Shown here in pieces: positions 34,739-38,705 of a stretch of DNA of 38,705 nucleotides (positions are counted from its first letter, which is position 1; every line of letters begins with the position of its first letter). The stretch comes from an uncultured Pseudomonadota bacterium. GTDB lineage: Bacteria; Pseudomonadota; Alphaproteobacteria; RF32; CAG-239. The position numbers and the translations under genes were made by a program. The stretch lies in contig CASFJS010000013.1 in the NCBI GenBank assembly GCA_949295085.1, positions 1 to 38,705 of the forward strand, in the 5' to 3' direction. The notes below the pieces were generated by a model, which had not been told where the DNA came from, did no database searches, and worked only from the letters and a program-made list of their open reading frames with translations.

Positions 34739-37192
34739 ATGAAATTAGTAATCGTTGAATCGCCGGCCAAGGCTAAAACCATTAACAAATATCTGGGCAA
34801 AGATTATCAGGTATTGGCCAGTTTTGGTCATATCCGCGATTTGCCGAGCAAAGACGGTTCGGTCGCCCCTGATAATGATTTTGCCATGACCTGGGAGTTG
34901 AGTTCCGGCGGCAAAAAACGACTGGCCGATATTGTCAAAGCGCTGAAAAATGCCGACACACTTATCCTTGCCTCCGACCCGGACAGAGAGGGAGAAGCCA
35001 TCGCCTGGCATATTTTGGAAGAACTAAAAGCCAAAAAAGCGCTTAAAGACAAAAAAATCGAACGCGTGGTGTTTCACGAGATTACCAAATCGGCTGTTAC
35101 CGAGGCGATTAAGAATCCGCGCCAGATTGACGATAATCTGGTTTCGGCCTATATGGCGCGCCGTGCGCTTGATTATCTGGTCGGGTTTACCTTGTCGCCG
35201 GTGTTGTGGCGCAAACTGCCCGGGTCGCGTTCGGCGGGGCGGGTGCAATCGGTGGCATTGCGTTTGATTTGCGACCGCGAGACCGAAATCGAAAACTTTA
35301 AGCCGGAAGAATATTGGACGATTGATGTTGATTTGCTCACCGCCAAACAAGCGCTGATTAAGTCGCGGTTGACTGAGCTTGACGGCAAAAAGCTTGATAA
35401 ATTTGACCTCAACACCGAAACCAAAGCCCTTGATGCCAAAGCGAAAATCGAGGCACAGGATTTTGCGGTTGAGAATATTGAACGCAAAAAAGCCAACCGT
35501 TATCCGGCACCGCCGTTTACAACCTCCACCCTGCAACAGGAGGCGGCGCGCAAATTGCGTTTTTCGGCCAAAAAGACCATGCAGATTGCACAAAAACTGT
35601 ATGAGGAAGGTTATATTACTTATATGCGTACCGACGCGGTTAATCTGTCGACCGAAGCGATTGCCGCCTGCCGCGAGGCGATTATCAAATATTTTGGTGA
35701 GGCATACCTGCCCAAACAGGCCAAAGAATACAAAACCAAGTCAAAAAATGCCCAAGAGGCACACGAGGCCATTCGTCCGTCCGACGTGATGAACACGCCG
35801 AAAAAAATGGAAATCAAACTGGCGGCCGACGAACATAAATTATATGAATTGATTTGGAAGCGCACGGTGGCCTGCCAGATGAATCCGGCGATCTTGGACC
35901 GAGTTGTTATTGATTCCCGCTCAAAAGATAAACAGATTTTGCTGCGTGCCAACGGGCAGGTTATTGCTTTTGACGGATTTTTGAAATTGTATCAGGAATC
36001 CAAAGATGACAGCGATGAGACAGATGAAAACCGGATTCTGCCGAATGTTGAAAACGGCGAAAAACTTGATAAGGGCGAAATTATCGCCGAACAGCATTTT
36101 ACGGCGCCGCCGCCGCGCTTTACCGAAGCCAGTCTGGTTAAAAAGCTGGAAGAACTCGGCATCGGACGGCCGTCAACTTATGCAACGATTATTGCCGTGT
36201 TGCAGGAACGTAAATATGTGCGGGTTGAAAAGTTGCGCTTTATTCCCGAAGACCGCGGACGAATTGTAACCGTCTTTTTGGAAAACTTTTTCAAAAAATA
36301 CGTTGAATATGATTTTACCGCGCAAATGGAAGAATTTTTGGACGATGTTTCGGCCGGTGAAATGCAATGGAAAAAGCTGCTGGAAGGTTTTTGGGTTAAG
36401 TTTATCCGCAATGTTGATGCGGTTAAGCCGCTGCAGGTTTCCGAAGTCATTGAAAAAATTGACGAAGTTTTGGGCAACCACTTGTTTCCGCCGCGCGAGG
36501 ACGGAACCGACCCGCGGGTTTGTCCGGAATGCGGCAAAGGGCGTTTGAGTATCAAGCTTGGCAAATACGGTGCATTTATCGGTTGCTCAAATTATCCGGA
36601 ATGTAAATATACCAAACCCTTGGTTGACACGACCGATGAGGAAAACAACGCCGCGCCGACGGTTAAAGAGGTGGCCGACAAGGTTTTGGGTGAGATGAAC
36701 GGGCTTCATATCTACCTTAAAAAAGGGCCTTACGGTTTTTATGTGCAGCTGGGTGAAGACCCGACCGCCACAACCGAAAAACCCAAACGCGCCTCGCTGC
36801 CCAGAGGAATCACGCCGGAAGAAATAACGCTTGAACAGGCGCAACGGCTGCTGAGTCTGCCATACAATCTGGGGGATGGTATTGAAGTTAACTCCGGCAA
36901 GTTTGGTCCCTACATCAAATGCGGCGGTAAATCGGTTTCGTTGCGCGGCAATGACACAATCTTTAACATCACTTTGGAACGCGCCAAAGAATTATTGGCC
37001 GGCGCCCGGGAAAAACCGGCCGGCAAGGCATTGGGGGTTTATCCGAAAAACAAACAGGAAATCGTGCTATTGATGGGGCGCTACGGACCTTATCTTAAGT
37101 GCGGACGCACCAACTATGCCATCCCGAAAAGTATTTCCGGCCACGAGCCGACTTTGGAAGAGGCTATTAAAATCATTGATGCCAAAAAATAA
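34739..37192 (+). CDS. topA: DNA topoisomerase I
   Basis: The protein has 817 residues. It relaxes negative supercoils. The N-terminal TOPRIM domain has Glu7 in VESPAKAK and the Asp pair in SDPDREGE (79-86). The active tyrosine is Tyr295 in YMRTD. One four-cysteine zinc finger lies near 595-620 (CPECGKG, then CSNYPEC). After it, about three copies of a basic C-terminal repeat are seen, each with a G(K/P/R)(F/Y)GP(Y/F)-like core and a K/Q tail (KKGPYGFYVQ, SGKFGPYIKC, MGRYGPYLKC). This arrangement is usual in alphaproteobacteria. It follows dprA by 24 nt. Confidence 0.97.
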   Translation: MKLVIVESPAKAKTINKYLGKDYQVLASFGHIRDLPSKDGSVAPDNDFAMTWELSSGGKKRLADIVKALKNADTLILASDPDREGEAIAWHILEELKAKKALKDKKIERVVFHEITKSAVTEAIKNPRQIDDNLVSAYMARRALDYLVGFTLSPVLWRKLPGSRSAGRVQSVALRLICDRETEIENFKPEEYWTIDVDLLTAKQALIKSRLTELDGKKLDKFDLNTETKALDAKAKIEAQDFAVENIERKKANRYPAPPFTTSTLQQEAARKLRFSAKKTMQIAQKLYEEGYITYMRTDAVNLSTEAIAACREAIIKYFGEAYLPKQAKEYKTKSKNAQEAHEAIRPSDVMNTPKKMEIKLAADEHKLYELIWKRTVACQMNPAILDRVVIDSRSKDKQILLRANGQVIAFDGFLKLYQESKDDSDETDENRILPNVENGEKLDKGEIIAEQHFTAPPPRFTEASLVKKLEELGIGRPSTYATIIAVLQERKYVRVEKLRFIPEDRGRIVTVFLENFFKKYVEYDFTAQMEEFLDDVSAGEMQWKKLLEGFWVKFIRNVDAVKPLQVSEVIEKIDEVLGNHLFPPREDGTDPRVCPECGKGRLSIKLGKYGAFIGCSNYPECKYTKPLVDTTDEENNAAPTVKEVADKVLGEMNGLHIYLKKGPYGFYVQLGEDPTATTEKPKRASLPRGITPEEITLEQAQRLLSLPYNLGDGIEVNSGKFGPYIKCGGKSVSLRGNDTIFNITLERAKELLAGAREKPAGKALGVYPKNKQEIVLLMGRYGPYLKCGRTNYAIPKSISGHEPTLEEAIKIIDAKK

Positions 37193-37212
37193 ATCCTGCC
37201 GATGGGGGTGGG

Positions 37213-38283
37213 CTATGGTTTGACAAAGGCACGAATATTGGTGCCGAAAGTCTGACGGATGTACGATGTCATTTCCGAGGGGCTTTCTTTGAACATTTCC
37301 GCACGTTGTTGCGCCTGCAAGACCTCGTCAATTTTCATCTTGGCTTCCAGAACCTGCCGTTTGGCCGGCGCCGAAGCTACGCCGCGTACCGCCGCCAAGT
37401 TGTATAAAACATGGGCAAAATTGATATTTTTGTTGTATTTTTCGCCGGCGACCAAAATAGATGCCAACGACATCATGGCTTCGGTGCTGCCCTGAGAAGC
37501 GGCCTGCCGCAAATATTTAACGGCGTTGTTGTAGTTTTGCGGAAAGCCGCGGCCGTTGATGTAGATATCGGACAAGACAACTTGCGCCTCATCAATGCCG
37601 GCATCGGCGGCATCTTTGAGCAGCGGTGCGGCTTTGGTGTAGTCTTGCGGCCGCAGGGATCCGGTATAATAAGCATAACCGGTCATAAATTTGGCCACCG
37701 GATTGCCACCGGCAGCCGCTTTTTCAAAATAGTCCATCGCCAAGGTTTTGTCCAGTTTGGCGCCGTTGCCGCTGATGTGCATAAAGCCTAAGTTAACCGC
37801 GGCCTCAATATTGCCGAGTTCGGCGGCTTTGGCAAACAAAATGGCCGCTTTGGCCGGACTGCGCGCCACACCGATACCGCCGTAATAAAGGCTGCCTAAG
37901 TTGTTGAGGCCGGCGGGATCATTTTGCAATGCGGCCATACCGTAATAATCAAAGGCTTTTGTATAATCCGGCTTGAGACCGTTTTCGCCGTAAAGGTAGG
38001 AATACCCTAACAGGAGCTGTGCCTGAACATTGCCTGAGTCGGCCAATTTAATGGTTTCTTCAATTGTATCCGGCATTTTCGTTTTAGCAAAAGGCGAATC
38101 ATCGCCTTGCGGCATTTTAATCCCGAGGAAAGAAAACAGGCCGCCTTCGTCTTGTTCCGGTTCCGAGGAACGGGCCTCCTGAGGAGTGTCGTCAAACAGT
38201 GACAGGACAGCTTTTTCGCCGGCAAAAACCGGCGCGGCGGTCAAAGCCAGCATAAACATAATGACGCTAAACAATGCAGACAT
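37213..38283 (-). CDS. Secreted Sel1-repeat (TPR-like) protein
   Basis: The protein has 356 residues with a signal peptide (MSALFSVIMFMLALTAAPVFA, cleaved near 21). About six tandem Sel1-type helix pairs cover about residues 78-310, for example AQLLLGYSYLYGENG, AGLNNLGSLYYGGIGV and AAVNLGFMHISGNGA. Sel1 repeats form superhelical scaffolds for protein-protein contacts; bacterial members act in envelope maintenance, secretion or host interaction. The partner here is not deducible. AAGGAT precedes the ATG. The gene is convergent with topA, with 20 nt between stops, and has a candidate extended -10 promoter. Confidence 0.9.
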   Translation of the reverse strand: MSALFSVIMFMLALTAAPVFAGEKAVLSLFDDTPQEARSSEPEQDEGGLFSFLGIKMPQGDDSPFAKTKMPDTIEETIKLADSGNVQAQLLLGYSYLYGENGLKPDYTKAFDYYGMAALQNDPAGLNNLGSLYYGGIGVARSPAKAAILFAKAAELGNIEAAVNLGFMHISGNGAKLDKTLAMDYFEKAAAGGNPVAKFMTGYAYYTGSLRPQDYTKAAPLLKDAADAGIDEAQVVLSDIYINGRGFPQNYNNAVKYLRQAASQGSTEAMMSLASILVAGEKYNKNINFAHVLYNLAAVRGVASAPAKRQVLEAKMKIDEVLQAQQRAEMFKESPSEMTSYIRQTFGTNIRAFVKP

Positions 38284-38288
38284 TTTAT

Positions 38289-38318
38289 AATCCTTAAAAA
38301 ATGGTTTATTTAAGGATT
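38289..38318. repeat. Perfect 10-bp inverted repeat before the Sel1 gene
   Basis: AATCCTTAAA (38289-38298) and TTTAAGGATT (38309-38318) are exact inverse copies around a 10-nt spacer. The arm nearest the gene contains its AAGGAT ribosome binding site. The far arm lies against the candidate -10. This could be an operator, or an mRNA hairpin hiding the binding site if transcription starts upstream of it. Confidence 0.6.
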
Positions 38319-38327
38319 ATTATAACA
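38319..38327 (-). promoter_or_regulatory. Extended -10 promoter for the Sel1 gene
   Basis: Read on the minus strand the sequence is TGTTATAAT, a perfect TATAAT with an extended TG element. No good -35 lies 16-18 nt upstream, as is common with extended -10 promoters. A start near 38312 is expected, about 30 nt before the ATG. Confidence 0.5.
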
Positions 38328-38432
38328 CGGCATAGGTTAATTTTGCTTAAATTTATTAAAAGAGGTCTTTCGCTCATGCACAGGCATGACATTGTTTGTT
38401 GTTTGGCCAAAGGCAGGGGGACAGGTTCGTTT

Positions 38433-38594
38433 CTGTCATCCTGAGCGCTTTCCTCCGCTGTCATTCTGAGGAGCATTTCTTTTTCTGTCATTCTGAGGGA
38501 CGAATGTCCCGAAGAATCTAAGAGATCCTTCGCTGCGCTCAGGATGACGATAAAGGGCGCTCAGGATGACAATAAGGAGCGCTCAGGATGACAG
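38433..38594. repeat. Palindromic cluster of TGTCATYCTGAG-type intergenic repeats
   Basis: Three plus-oriented copies of TGTCAT(C/T)CTGAG (starting at 38434, 38459 and 38486) are followed by three inverted copies CTCAGGATGAC (ending at 38548, 38570 and 38592). The outermost arms, CTGTCATCCTGAGCGCT at 38433-38449 and AGCGCTCAGGATGACAG at 38578-38594, are exact inverse copies over 17 bp. The central part contains GGGACGAATGTCCC. Short palindromic repeats with this core are widespread in bacterial intergenic DNA and non-coding. No terminal target duplication or coding capacity is seen. Confidence 0.8.
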
Positions 38595-38632
38595 GTTTTG
38601 TTGCTTGCCAAAGGCGGGGGATGGCTTCTCAT

Positions 38633-38658
38633 GTTACTTTTGTACGGACAAAAGTAAC
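38633..38658. repeat. Perfect 11-bp inverted repeat GTTACTTTTGT/ACAAAAGTAAC
   Basis: The arms at 38633-38643 and 38648-38658 are exact inverse copies with the 4-nt loop ACGG. This resembles a repeat hairpin (TTACTTTTG...CAAAAGTAACC) that I recall from many unrelated genomes. It lacks a clear T-run beyond the stem, so I do not call it a terminator. The 47 bases after it to the window end hold nothing I recognise. Confidence 0.6.
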
Positions 38659-38705
38659 CAAAAGCCGCCGGGAGGCTCGCTTCTTTAGACGGTTTTGCTA
38701 ACGCC

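Larger units (their letters stand above)
38328..38705. other. Gene-free right end of the window
   Basis: Apart from the two repeat structures listed separately, I see no gene in this stretch. Open frames running through the repeats have no ribosome binding site and no recognisable product. The region is cut by the window edge. Confidence 0.6.

Noticed and set aside
38306..38491. Small minus-strand gene in the repeat region
   Set aside because: It runs through the dispersed repeats and the promoter of the Sel1 gene, and has no ribosome binding site or recognisable product.
38433..38594. CRISPR array
   Set aside because: The repeats are short, change orientation in the middle, have unequal short spacers and no cas genes nearby.

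Overview
The window looks like chromosomal core sequence from a flagellated, Gram-negative alphaproteobacterium. The evidence is a TrcR/DUF1013 regulator, a DUF4164-zapA-6S RNA block, a FlbD-type flagellar activator at the end of a fliF-fliG-fliH-fliN run, a plsY-dprA-topA block and an accB-accC pair. The cysteine-rich secreted protein at the left end and several departures from usual alphaproteobacterial gene order suggest an uncultured, possibly host-associated lineage near the Rhodospirillales. That placement is inference. I see no prophage, insertion sequence, CRISPR array or tRNA.

Layout. 1-3100: a secreted cysteine-rich repeat protein (+), a bidirectional terminator, TrcR with a histone-H1-like tail (-), and an unrecognised two-helix membrane protein (-). 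3190-6350 (all -): rpmE with its own terminator, an OmpA-like protein, a degenerate inositol-monophosphatase homologue translationally coupled to efp, and a short ThiE-like protein. 6366-8069 (+): a promoter, a DUF4164 coiled-coil protein, zapA, 6S RNA with a terminator, and a YmdB-family phosphodiesterase. 8059-18695 (-): an apparent nine-gene flagellar operon in the order fliF-fliG-fliH-fliN-flbD-flhA-flhG-like ATPase-FliK-like protein-DnaJ/SH3 protein, with gaps of 0-18 nt or short overlaps throughout. 18898-23332 (-): the hook operon fliK-flgD-flgE, with a consensus sigma-54 promoter in front and a Rho-independent terminator behind. FlbD encoded in the first operon is the obvious candidate activator of the second. 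23494-25327 (+): accB-accC. 25485-32737 (-): the envelope and translation operon pyrH-frr-uppS-cdsA-rseP-bamA-lpxD. 32957-37192 (+): plsY-dprA-topA. 37213-38283 (-): a secreted Sel1-repeat protein. 38284-38705: gene-free sequence holding a palindromic cluster of a short dispersed-type repeat and a separate perfect inverted repeat.

No single gene set here looks like a wholly new system. The points most worth a second look are the H1-like tail with an exact internal repeat on TrcR, the probable pseudoenzyme IMPase tied to efp, the FlhG-like ATPase without its signature lysine, the DnaJ/SH3 membrane protein welded to the end of the flagellar operon, the enlarged hook protein with a duplicated inserted domain, the cysteine-rich repeat protein, and the absence of dxr, fau, fabZ-lpxA and rpsB-tsf from places where alphaproteobacteria usually keep them.
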